NCBI GenBank assembly: GCA_002369135.1
Contig: DFEY01000003.1
Location: 757,495-821,494 of the forward strand
Length of the DNA: 64,000 nucleotides
Source of the DNA: Lachnospira sp. UBA3790
GTDB taxonomy: Bacteria; Bacillota; Clostridia; Lachnospirales; Lachnospiraceae
Direction: 5' to 3'
Position 1 is the stretch's first letter, and every line of letters begins with the position of its first letter. Position numbers and translations under genes: made by a program. A model generated the notes under the pieces. The model saw only the letters and a list, made by a program, of their open reading frames with translations, ran no database searches and was not told where the DNA came from. Shown piece after piece: positions 34,049 to 43,130 of this stretch.

Positions 34049-35818
34049 TTTTCTTAAAAGATGAGCTGCTGCTTTCGGTTGTCTATTTCTTGTGAAAACT
34101 CCTTTTTTATTTCCATCTACTCTATTAAGTCCCTGCTTTGTTTGGAAATCACAATACGCCCAAACATGCTCACCTATCATAAAATCTAGTTTATCAAAAG
34201 TCTTATGAAACTCATCTAAGTATTCACATTGGAATTCCTCAGTAAACGCCACTGCTGGTAATTTATGATATCCAGCTATAGTGTCTGCTCCATACTCACT
34301 CATAATTATCGGTTTATGGTACTTGTCATACCACTTGTTCATCTCAAGTTCTAACTGTTGTCCAATTACTTCTATATGAGAGTGATCTGTGTACCAAGCA
34401 TAATATCTATTCACACAAATCACATCCACCCATTGGCTTACTTTGTCGCCCTCTGGTCCTGTTGTGTGAACAATTGTAATAGGTCTAGTGTCATCCAAAG
34501 ACCTCATAGTCTTTGCAACCTTTTCAAAGTAAGGCGCCGCCCCCTCTTCATGAGTAGCAGCCTCATTAGCAATAGACCACATAACAACAGATGGGTGGTT
34601 TTTATCACGCTCATACATTTCCTTTAACATATCAAGGTGATGATTTAATGTGTCATCATTTACTCTGTCCCCGCCAAAGACGCTCTTTCCATCCCAAAAG
34701 CACATTCCAACTGCAGGGACTTCGTCTATCACTACAAATCCCTCTCTGTCAGCTAGTTTCATATGCTCCTCTGAATATGGATAATGCGATGTTCTAAACG
34801 AATTAGCACCTATCCATTTAAGCATATTGAAATCTCTGACATTTAGTGCTTCGTCTAATCCTTTGCCGTGGATATCACTATCCTCATGTCTTCCAAATCC
34901 TTTGAAATAGAATGCTTTTCCGTTTATTAAAAACTCTTTATCAGTAACTTCTATTTCTCTAAAACCAAACTCTTCAGTATAAGCATCCTCTTCGCCCTCT
35001 ACTTTTAATTTATATAAGTATGCTGCGCCAGGATTCCAAAGAGTTGGATTATCAACCTTTAGCTCTGCCACATACATCTCATCATCTTTTTTGTGGTCGC
35101 TTTCCACTGCTGCTTTATCAATCTCATTTGTAGACGCAACTACATTTCCATCTTCATCTATTACGCTTATCTTCTTTATAATATCAGTAGCAAAAACAAA
35201 CGCCTCTACCTTGCCATCATTGTCAGTTCTAATAACAATGTCGTCTATATAATTCTTTGGCGTAGTATACAGTTTGACCGGTCTATGAATACCCGAGTAA
35301 TTGTAAAAATCAAAGTAAGTCTCTTGGTAGTGATATCCATCCGGATGCTTCTCATCATCTTCAGTTATCACTTCACCGCAAGGAATGCATGTCCAATCAA
35401 GGACATTGCTTAGCGCAACAGTAAGTCTATGCTCTTCCAAATCGGACTTTTCTACTAGCTCCGTGATGTCCGCTTCAAAGGGAGTAAATCCACCCTTATG
35501 ATGAACAACTTCCACTCCATCTACATACACTACTGCATGATGTGTAGCGCTTCCAAAACGAAGTACTATCCTCTTACCTTCCCAGCTATCTGGGATAATA
35601 AACTCGCGCTCATACCAGACATTACCCACATGCTCTTTGCTCTCTTGATCTGTAAAAAGATCATTATAGCTGGCAGGCACCGCCATTGGCACAGTATCAG
35701 TAAGCGGTTTTTCATACCACTTTTCCTCTATACCAACATTGTCAGTATCAATCTTAAAATTCCAAATTCCGTTTAGGTTTTTAACTTCTCTTACCTTGTT
35801 TTCAATTGGATATAACAT
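34034..35818 (-). CDS. uidA: Beta-glucuronidase, glycoside hydrolase family 2
   Basis: A 594-residue enzyme releasing glucuronic acid from conjugates. Sugar-binding and Ig-like GH2 domains cover about 1-285 and a TIM barrel the rest. Acid/base Glu419 in WSIANEA, nucleophile Glu508 in MSEYGAD, and the NxK motif (Asn570-Lys572 in GNKKGVFTR) that recognises the glucuronate carboxylate are all visible. The loop after DEVPAVG is shorter than the E. coli loop 1, suggesting a mini-loop type. No signal peptide, so it is probably cytosolic. No sugar transporter or uronate genes adjoin it. The protein ends soon after KRW. Confidence 0.95.
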   Translation of the reverse strand: MLYPIENKVREVKNLNGIWNFKIDTDNVGIEEKWYEKPLTDTVPMAVPASYNDLFTDQESKEHVGNVWYEREFIIPDSWEGKRIVLRFGSATHHAVVYVDGVEVVHHKGGFTPFEADITELVEKSDLEEHRLTVALSNVLDWTCIPCGEVITEDDEKHPDGYHYQETYFDFYNYSGIHRPVKLYTTPKNYIDDIVIRTDNDGKVEAFVFATDIIKKISVIDEDGNVVASTNEIDKAAVESDHKKDDEMYVAELKVDNPTLWNPGAAYLYKLKVEGEEDAYTEEFGFREIEVTDKEFLINGKAFYFKGFGRHEDSDIHGKGLDEALNVRDFNMLKWIGANSFRTSHYPYSEEHMKLADREGFVVIDEVPAVGMCFWDGKSVFGGDRVNDDTLNHHLDMLKEMYERDKNHPSVVMWSIANEAATHEEGAAPYFEKVAKTMRSLDDTRPITIVHTTGPEGDKVSQWVDVICVNRYYAWYTDHSHIEVIGQQLELEMNKWYDKYHKPIIMSEYGADTIAGYHKLPAVAFTEEFQCEYLDEFHKTFDKLDFMIGEHVWAYCDFQTKQGLNRVDGNKKGVFTRNRQPKAAAHLLRKRWNK

Positions 35819-35849
35819 CGCTTTCCTCCGCTCAAAAAACTCTAGTTTT

Positions 35850-35877
35850 ATATTATCAAAAATACAAGCAATTACAA
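35850..35877 (-). promoter_or_regulatory. Promoter of the beta-glucuronidase gene
   Basis: On the minus strand TTGTAA (35872-35877), 16 nt, TAATAT (35850-35855), about 30 nt before the start and its GGAGG site. It directly abuts the gdhA terminator. No operator palindrome is obvious. Confidence 0.55.
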
Positions 35878-35912
35878 TAAAAAAAGCCGAAACCCGTATA
35901 GGATTTCGGCTT
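35878..35912 (-). terminator. Terminator of gdhA
   Basis: AAGCCGAAA (35884-35892) pairs with TTTCGGCTT (35904-35912), with a run of Ts following on the minus strand, 24 nt after the gdhA stop. Confidence 0.9.
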
Positions 35913-35935
35913 AATTGATTTATTTACTATTAATT

Positions 35936-37270
<1,335 letters not shown>

Positions 37271-37369
37271 AATATAACCTCCCTATGTATATATGAATTA
37301 GCAACTTCCTCATAACTAATTCAAGTTATCTATTCTCATTGCGAAAACTATATGTCTCACGCAACAACT
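37271..37369 (-). promoter_or_regulatory. Structured gdhA leader
   Basis: The predicted untranslated leader holds two hairpins, TTGCG/CGCAA (37339-37343 with 37360-37364) and GAATTAG/CTAATTC (37295-37301 with 37316-37322), and a direct repeat GGAAGTTG (minus strand; 37302-37309 and 37365-37372). No known riboswitch class was recognised. Confidence 0.4.
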
Positions 37370-37375
37370 TCCAAC

Positions 37376-37404
37376 ATTATACTTGTAATCCTTAATTTTT
37401 GCAA
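37376..37404 (-). promoter_or_regulatory. Promoter of gdhA
   Basis: On the minus strand TTGCAA (37399-37404), 17 nt and a consensus TATAAT (37376-37381). Transcription should start near 37369. Confidence 0.8.
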
Positions 37405-37431
37405 TAAAAATGTGTCTTTATCTTCATTTTT

Positions 37432-37467
37432 TTAAGTATATTAAGTGTCAACTTAATAATATTAAGT
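37432..37467. promoter_or_regulatory. Cluster of four TTAAGT half-sites between gdhA and putP
   Basis: TTAAGT occurs at 37432-37437, 37441-37446 and 37462-37467 and inverted (ACTTAA) at 37451-37456. The central pair forms TATTAAGT-GTCA-ACTTAATA, an 8-bp perfect inverted repeat (37439-37458). It lies just upstream of the putP -35 and behind the gdhA promoter, so a regulator here could act on both genes. Confidence 0.55.
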
Positions 37468-37472
37468 TTTTA

Positions 37473-37501
37473 TTGCTATTTGCCCCATTTTTCGGTAAAA
37501 T
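37473..37501 (+). promoter_or_regulatory. Promoter of the PutP-type symporter gene
   Basis: TTGCTA (37473-37478), 17 nt, TAAAAT (37496-37501). The leader is about 95 nt. It carries a four-codon open frame with its own GGAGAG site (ATG at 37540), a small hairpin ATTCC/GGAAT (37554-37569) and a run of eight Ts (37585-37592) before the ribosome site. Confidence 0.7.
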
Positions 37502-37603
37502 TATTACTGTTGTGGCTTCATATTATATGGAGAGATCGTATGAAAACTAAATAATTCCTGGAGAGGAATCCAAACATACTACTATTTTTTTTAGGAGTAT
37601 TAT

Positions 37604-39151
37604 ATGAATTCAGCAAATTTGACAATTCTAATCACTATCGTTTGTTATATGCTAATGACTATAATCATAGGTTTGTATTTTTCTAACAAAAACAAAAATA
37701 CAGGCGACTTTTATTTGGGAGGAAGAAAGTTAGGACCATTTGTAACAGCTATGAGTGCTGAAGCCTCAGATATGAGCGCTTGGCTTCTAATGGGACTTCC
37801 TGGTGTAGCATATATTTCAGGATGTGGAGAGGCTGTTTGGACAGTTATCGGATTGGGAGTTGGTACATATATCAACTGGCTAATCGTAGCCAAACGTTTG
37901 AGACTATACTCAAACAAGATTGGTGCTATTACTATCCCGGATTTCTTCGCCAACAGATTCAGAGACAAATATGCACTTAAACTTATCTCTGCCTTAATTA
38001 TTATCATTTTCTTTGTACCATACACTGGTTCAGGATTTGCAGCATGTGGTAAGTTGTTTAAATCATTATTTGGCGTGGACTACCATGCAGCAATGATTAT
38101 AAGTGCCGCTGTTATTATCATCTATACAACATTAGGTGGTTTCTTAGCAGCTTCCACTACTGACTTTGTTCAGGGTATCATTATGACAACAGCATTAGTT
38201 GCTATCGTTTTGTTTGGCGTTCACGAAATGCACGGCGAAGCAAACATTTATCATTCAGTTAAAGATATCCCAGGATATTTAAGTTTAACTCATATAACTG
38301 CGGATATGAAAAAGGCCGGCATAGGATCAGCCGGTGGATTTGGAATAATCGCCATCATTTCTACTCTAGCTTGGGGACTTGGTTACTTCGGTATGCCTCA
38401 CGTGCTACTTAGATTTATGGCTATCAAAGATCCAAAGAAACTTAAAACTTCAAGAAGATTCGCAAGTGTTTGGGTATTTATCTCAATGTTTATAGCAATC
38501 TTTATTGGTATTACAGGTCTTGCAATGTCAATCGCAGGAAAGATTGATTTCCTAGGAGCTGACGGTTCTGAAACAATTATCGTTGTGATTGCTAACTTGA
38601 TGAGTAAATACGGTATCTTCTTTGCTATTGTGGCTGGTATAGTTTTGGCAGGTATCCTTGCTTCTACAATGTCTACTTCAGACTCACAGCTACTTGCCGC
38701 TTCATCTAGTGTTTCAGAAAACATCCTAGATGGTGTATTCGGCATCAAGTTGTCTAATGCAAAGAAAATGCTTATCGCAAGAATAGCAGTTATCTGTATT
38801 GCAGTTATCGGTGTTATTATTGCTTGGAATCCAAACAGTAGCGTATTCGAGATTGTATCATTCGCATGGGCAGGATTCGGTGCTACATTCGGACCAGTAA
38901 TGCTAGTATCACTATTCTGGAAGAGAGCAAACAAATATGGTTGTATCGCCGGCATGGTTGTTGGTGCTGTTACAATCTTTGTATGGAAGTTCTTAGTAAG
39001 ACCAAATGTACCTGCATTAGACTTCTACGAACTACTTCCAGCATTCATCCTAGCTACTATAACCATCATCATCGTTAGTCTTTGCACAAAAGCACCTGAA
39101 AAAGAGATTGTGGATGAGTTTGATAGTGTGAAAAAAGCGATGAAGGAATAA
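37604..39151 (+). CDS. putP: Sodium:solute symporter, PutP (proline) type
   Basis: A 515-residue membrane transporter of the SSS family with about 13 hydrophobic segments. The N-terminal helix region FYLGGRKLGP, SAEASDMSAWLLMGLPG and the ASTMSTSDSQLLAASSSVSEN stretch (Na+ site Ser/Thr) closely match sodium/proline symporters. Proline uptake is inferred; pantothenate or other substrates are possible. Start chosen with AGGAG upstream. Divergent from gdhA, with a shared regulatory region. Its last codons lie in the left arm of the 244-bp palindrome. Confidence 0.88.
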   Translation: MNSANLTILITIVCYMLMTIIIGLYFSNKNKNTGDFYLGGRKLGPFVTAMSAEASDMSAWLLMGLPGVAYISGCGEAVWTVIGLGVGTYINWLIVAKRLRLYSNKIGAITIPDFFANRFRDKYALKLISALIIIIFFVPYTGSGFAACGKLFKSLFGVDYHAAMIISAAVIIIYTTLGGFLAASTTDFVQGIIMTTALVAIVLFGVHEMHGEANIYHSVKDIPGYLSLTHITADMKKAGIGSAGGFGIIAIISTLAWGLGYFGMPHVLLRFMAIKDPKKLKTSRRFASVWVFISMFIAIFIGITGLAMSIAGKIDFLGADGSETIIVVIANLMSKYGIFFAIVAGIVLAGILASTMSTSDSQLLAASSSVSENILDGVFGIKLSNAKKMLIARIAVICIAVIGVIIAWNPNSSVFEIVSFAWAGFGATFGPVMLVSLFWKRANKYGCIAGMVVGAVTIFVWKFLVRPNVPALDFYELLPAFILATITIIIVSLCTKAPEKEIVDEFDSVKKAMKE

Positions 39152-39379
39152 GCAATAGATTTAAACACTCTGCAGAGATGATTCGATTTAATCAATCAGT
39201 AGGAGAAAAAATATAGGGACAAATTTTGTTCACCAAAACAAAATTTGGAGCGAACAAAAAGGAGTTTTCATCAAGAAAACTCCTTTTTTTGAGCTCGTGC
39301 CCTAGTATTTTTTCGACTAGTGATTGTAATTAAATATCATCTCGAAGCCGTTTAAATCTATTGCTTATTGCTCATCGCT
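39136..39379. repeat. Palindromic repeat copy 3: 244-bp nested palindrome between putP and the LTA synthase gene
   Basis: Outer arms pair over most of the gap. AGCGATGA (39136-39143) pairs with 39372-39379; AATAAGCAATAGATTTAAAC (39147-39166) with 39350-39369, 20 of 20; GAGATGAT (39175-39182) with 39336-39343; GAAAAAATA and TAGGG (39205-39218) with 39300-39314. Inside lie hairpin AAATTTTGTT/AACAAAATTT (39221-39246) and a bidirectional terminator hairpin (39256-39269 with 39275-39288), the latter closed by GAGC/GCTC. The arms reach the end of putP and the stop codon of the LTA synthase gene. Confidence 0.88.
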
Positions 39380-41436
39380 TATTTAACTTTATAAAACTTA
39401 TCCACTCTATTCTCTACATCGTGCAAGTCATTGTACTGTGCAATATGATAATCATTCAAACGTTTATAGTACTTCGACTTCTTGTCTGTAGCCTTAAAAG
39501 ATTTCCCATTCTTATCTATACATCCATAAAGTGAAACTACAGGAACATCTTTCATAATATCATTTACCATTTGCTGGTAGCCACTCATTCCAAGTCCAGC
39601 AGTTTTTAGAACCAATTCCTCTAGGAAGTTTGAACTTATATCATATCTTTGCTTTTCTTCTATATCAAAGTTAGCCCATAAGTAATAAGAAGAAATACGT
39701 TTTCTTTGATCGTATGGAATCTGTTTTAGTTTGAATGTCTTATCTATATTTGTAAAGAATGACTCCTCTACTTTAGGTTGGTGATCTCCAAAGAACAATA
39801 CTACTGTCTTCTCATCCACCTTTTTAAAGTAGTTAATTAACTTCTTAGCCGCAGCGTCTGAGTGAGAAATCAAATTCATATACTCGTTTGCTTCAGGCAT
39901 CTTTGCCTTGTAGCCAAGTTTATAGTCTCCCAAGTCTGCTCCGCTTAGGAAAGGACTATGGTTTTGCATTGTGACATTGTACATAAAGTATGGCTTCTTG
40001 CTAGATTTTCTGTACTTCTCATACTTTTCAATTACTTTTTCCACATCGGCATTGTCCGAGATAAAAGTACCACATATCTCTGGATTTTCTCCAAAGTCTT
40101 CCATTCCATAGAACGCATCAAAGCCAAAATACTCGTATACTTTATCACGCTTATAGTCTTCCTTAATAAACGGATGAACCGCTTCTGCTTTGCCGATGCC
40201 CTGCTCTTTAAGATTTGATGCAAGTGATTCCATAGGATCATGTATAAATGTGGTGTACGATGTAACACCGTATGGTTCAAATGTCATAGTGTTTGACGTT
40301 AGAGATTCAAACTCTGTAGAAACTGTTCCTCCGCCAAATACAGGTGTAAACAATCTTCCTGAAATAGTATTGTCTTTTAAGCTATGTAAGAAAGGAAGAT
40401 TATCCTTATTTATATCCAAATCACAAAGCATTGTGTAATCTGTAAATGCTTCATCCATAACAACGATAATATTTGGTGCATCCTTTGTCGTGGCCTTAGT
40501 GCCCGGATACTTCTTTGCAAAGCCCTCTACTTTTTCCTTAGAATAGCCCTTAGGTGCCTCTACTCTTATATCTTTAATACTCTTAAAGAACGAAATATAG
40601 AAACCATTTTGCATATACGTTTCTTGTGGTTTGTAATATTTAACTTTTATTAACTTATCGTAATAATTGCTATTCCAAAGTTTTACATATCCTACAAGAA
40701 TAAACACAACAGCAAGTATAGCCACTGCTACTCTTAGCCACCAGAACTTGATTGGGTTTCTGCCAAGCTTAGATGCAGCGAAGCAAATGAGCATCGTCAT
40801 CATTATTCCGATAATCATTCTAAACACTAGCTGGTAACTGTATCCTCCGGCCACACTCAAGCCTGTGTCAGCAGTTGTAATATCTACCGCAATAAATGCC
40901 GTTCCTCTAAACTGAGTGACAAAGAAATTTATCAACGCAAGAATTAGTGTTGAAATTGATAGCACATAAATTGATATCTTAAAGCTATTTGTAATAGCAT
41001 ATAAAACTAAAAATATTGTAGTTAGGATAAATAGATTAAATACGATATGAATAAAACGCATGTGGATTAAATATCCAAACACATCTTTCATTACGCCCAT
41101 CGAAAGAATAAATTGAGTGTTAACAAATATTAAAACTATTGAAATAACACTTAGCGCGATACTTGCAATAGTGTTTTGCTTTTTAGATAATTTGATATTT
41201 GCAAACAATATAATCATTCCGATTAACCACACCAATAGAACCATTACTATTCTTGATGGCTCAATAAAAGCCACTTCTTGTTTATTAACCGTTTTAATAT
41301 TGTAATAACCCTTATCAATAAATACTTTCAACATAAAACTGGTGTAGATTAATGCCACTACCACTTTTATTCCAAAGTATATCTTGTGTTTTCTGTCTGA
41401 TAAATCTGGTTTAAATAGTTCTTTTAATTTCCCCAT
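39379..41436 (-). CDS. LTA synthase-type phosphoglycerol transferase (sulfatase fold)
   Basis: A 685-residue membrane enzyme. About six hydrophobic helices occupy residues 15-265, followed by an extracellular sulfatase-type domain. Family motifs: APNIIVVMDEAFTDY (metal site), GGGTVSTEFESLTS containing the likely catalytic Thr, FGFDAFYGMEDF, MYNVTMQNHSPF and VLFFGDHQPKVEESF (metal ligands). LtaS-like enzymes move glycerol phosphate from phosphatidylglycerol to lipoteichoic acid; related proteins decorate other glycans. I chose the ATG at 41434-41436, with GGAG upstream; the longer ATG lies in that site. Single gene. Confidence 0.9.
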   Translation of the reverse strand: MGKLKELFKPDLSDRKHKIYFGIKVVVALIYTSFMLKVFIDKGYYNIKTVNKQEVAFIEPSRIVMVLLVWLIGMIILFANIKLSKKQNTIASIALSVISIVLIFVNTQFILSMGVMKDVFGYLIHMRFIHIVFNLFILTTIFLVLYAITNSFKISIYVLSISTLILALINFFVTQFRGTAFIAVDITTADTGLSVAGGYSYQLVFRMIIGIMMTMLICFAASKLGRNPIKFWWLRVAVAILAVVFILVGYVKLWNSNYYDKLIKVKYYKPQETYMQNGFYISFFKSIKDIRVEAPKGYSKEKVEGFAKKYPGTKATTKDAPNIIVVMDEAFTDYTMLCDLDINKDNLPFLHSLKDNTISGRLFTPVFGGGTVSTEFESLTSNTMTFEPYGVTSYTTFIHDPMESLASNLKEQGIGKAEAVHPFIKEDYKRDKVYEYFGFDAFYGMEDFGENPEICGTFISDNADVEKVIEKYEKYRKSSKKPYFMYNVTMQNHSPFLSGADLGDYKLGYKAKMPEANEYMNLISHSDAAAKKLINYFKKVDEKTVVLFFGDHQPKVEESFFTNIDKTFKLKQIPYDQRKRISSYYLWANFDIEEKQRYDISSNFLEELVLKTAGLGMSGYQQMVNDIMKDVPVVSLYGCIDKNGKSFKATDKKSKYYKRLNDYHIAQYNDLHDVENRVDKFYKVK

Positions 41437-41456
41437 AGTCTTCTCCATTTATCTAT

Positions 41457-41487
41457 AAAAGGAATTGCCACGTGGCAATTCCTTTTT
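41457..41487. terminator. Bidirectional terminator between the zinc-ribbon/TPR gene and the LTA synthase gene
   Basis: A perfect 15+15 palindrome (41457-41471 with 41472-41486) centred on CCACGTGG with A and T runs at the ends. It ends the long operon starting near 53.7 kb. Confidence 0.88.
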
Positions 41488-41492
41488 ATAGT

Positions 41493-42923
41493 TTAGTTTT
41501 CGTCACTTCCGCCATTTAAATCTTCGTACTGTGTTTTGGCTTCGTCGTAATAATCAGAGCTTTCGTAATTATCTGCTATATTCTTGAACCACTTCTTAGC
41601 GTTTGTATTATCACCGTTATGTTTATAAGCCCAAGCCAAATAATACATAGCTTCTGTATTAGACTTATCCACCTTCAAACACTTGTTGAATTGCTTGATA
41701 GCTTCATCATAGTCGTTTGTATTCATAGCCTCCATTCCGGCATCATATGCGCCACCAGAAATCTTACCCGAGAGTTTTTTACTCATTCTCTTATAAACAC
41801 TATCAAAGGCTTCTGAATTCATCTTCATATCGCCGTCTACTTTGCCCAACGCTTTGGCAGCGGCATCGTAGTCTTCGTTCAAATAATTATCAACTGCGTC
41901 TAACAAATAGTTGTAGTTATCAGCAATTGTGTTATCTGAATCTGTAAACTTAGCAAGCTTAGAATTTAATTTATCTCTCTCTTTTTCAAGAGACTGTACT
42001 TTTGCTTTTAGTTCGCCTTCCGAAGTATTCTTAACAGCCATTTTCTTGTTATAGTCAACTTTAGCCTCGTTCACTGTATCAGTAACATGCGCTATCTTGG
42101 CAGGTGTCACTACAAAATAAATAAGTGCTGCACCTAGCAAAATACCAATGATTACATATAGAATACTTTGAGCGCCAGTCATAGATTCTCTGAAACTCTT
42201 TTGTGGCATAATGACATCATCACCACTAAGGTATGGTCTATCCACCATAGTTCCACGAAGCTTACGTCTCCTGTTTATTCTCTTCTCAGGATCATTCTTG
42301 CGCTCCTCTTCCATATACATGTTAACTTCTCTCAAGTAATAAATACTTAGAGGGTTACACTTATCAATCTTTAATGATTTAAGGATTGTTCTCTTGGCTC
42401 TCTCGTACTGACCATTCTTCATATAAAGCAAGCACAAAAGCTGTGAAGCCTTAATAAATTTAGGGTTCTGGTTTAGAACTTTCTTTAGCTGAATGATAGC
42501 CATATCATCTGTGCCTTCATTCGCATATTCTAGAGCAATATTAAATTTCTTAATTGTGTGGTTAAGTTCATCCACCTTTGCTCTATCTTGTTCTATAGCA
42601 ACCAAATATTTATCTGCTGGGTTGTTATCAGGCTGAATATTAGTACTCATAACCCACTCTGAGAACGCTTGAACAGTTTCACCCATCTCAAAGTAAACTA
42701 AGCCAAGAAGGTTTCTAGCATCAACGTTACGCTTATTAAGCTTAACACTACGTCTAAGCATATCAGCGGCGCCCGCCAAATCCCTATTTTTTGCCTTAGT
42801 AATACCAGCGTTATAGTAAGTATTTGAAAGCTTTACTATCTTTTTATACACACTGACATCCATACCACAATGACTACAGTAATCGCTATTGGTAAGAATG
42901 TTTCCGCAATTATAACAAATCAT
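41493..42923 (-). CDS. Zinc-ribbon, TPR and coiled-coil membrane protein
   Basis: A 476-residue bitopic protein. An N-terminal zinc ribbon has Cys3, Cys6, Cys16 and Cys19. TPR-like helices follow (about 30-210: NAGITKAKNRDLAGAADMLRRSV, ARNLLGLVYFEMG, LLCLLYMKNGQYERAKRTI). Then come one transmembrane helix (about 252-274), a coiled coil (285-330), and more TPRs at the C-terminus (EAMYYLAWAYKHNGDNTNAKKWF). It probably scaffolds protein contacts on both faces of the membrane. Its ATG abuts the stop of the 47-codon gene (TAAATG). Last gene of the operon with the pseudo-Hsp70; function unknown. Confidence 0.85.
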   Translation of the reverse strand: MICYNCGNILTNSDYCSHCGMDVSVYKKIVKLSNTYYNAGITKAKNRDLAGAADMLRRSVKLNKRNVDARNLLGLVYFEMGETVQAFSEWVMSTNIQPDNNPADKYLVAIEQDRAKVDELNHTIKKFNIALEYANEGTDDMAIIQLKKVLNQNPKFIKASQLLCLLYMKNGQYERAKRTILKSLKIDKCNPLSIYYLREVNMYMEEERKNDPEKRINRRRKLRGTMVDRPYLSGDDVIMPQKSFRESMTGAQSILYVIIGILLGAALIYFVVTPAKIAHVTDTVNEAKVDYNKKMAVKNTSEGELKAKVQSLEKERDKLNSKLAKFTDSDNTIADNYNYLLDAVDNYLNEDYDAAAKALGKVDGDMKMNSEAFDSVYKRMSKKLSGKISGGAYDAGMEAMNTNDYDEAIKQFNKCLKVDKSNTEAMYYLAWAYKHNGDNTNAKKWFKNIADNYESSDYYDEAKTQYEDLNGGSDEN

Positions 42924-43067
42924 TTATTTGTCTCCCTTTAACTCTCCTACCATTTCGCTCATCACGTCTGTGATATCAGAAATGTTGTTGTTGTAAATAG
43001 CATCTTCTGCTTCTTCAATTTCCAAACTTGGATGGAATTTTTTGATTTCCTCATCGAAATTAATCAT
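42924..43067 (-). CDS. Small acidic protein, 47 residues, in the valS operon
   Basis: A short gene easily missed. It starts MINFDEEIKKFHPSLEIEE, is rich in Asp/Glu and ends GELKGDK. The ATG at 43065-43067 has AGGAG nine bases upstream, and the TAA stop directly abuts the ATG of the zinc-ribbon/TPR gene, whose ribosome site (AAAGGGAG) lies inside this frame. No membrane segment. The tight packing and ribosome site argue that it is real. I do not recognise a family; it may be a partner of the TPR proteins around it. Confidence 0.72.
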   Translation of the reverse strand: MINFDEEIKKFHPSLEIEEAEDAIYNNNISDITDVMSEMVGELKGDK

Positions 43068-43130
43068 TTCATTCTCCTCTCATCATCAAATGATACTTTT
43101 GATATTTTACCATAAAATCGGTTTAATTTC

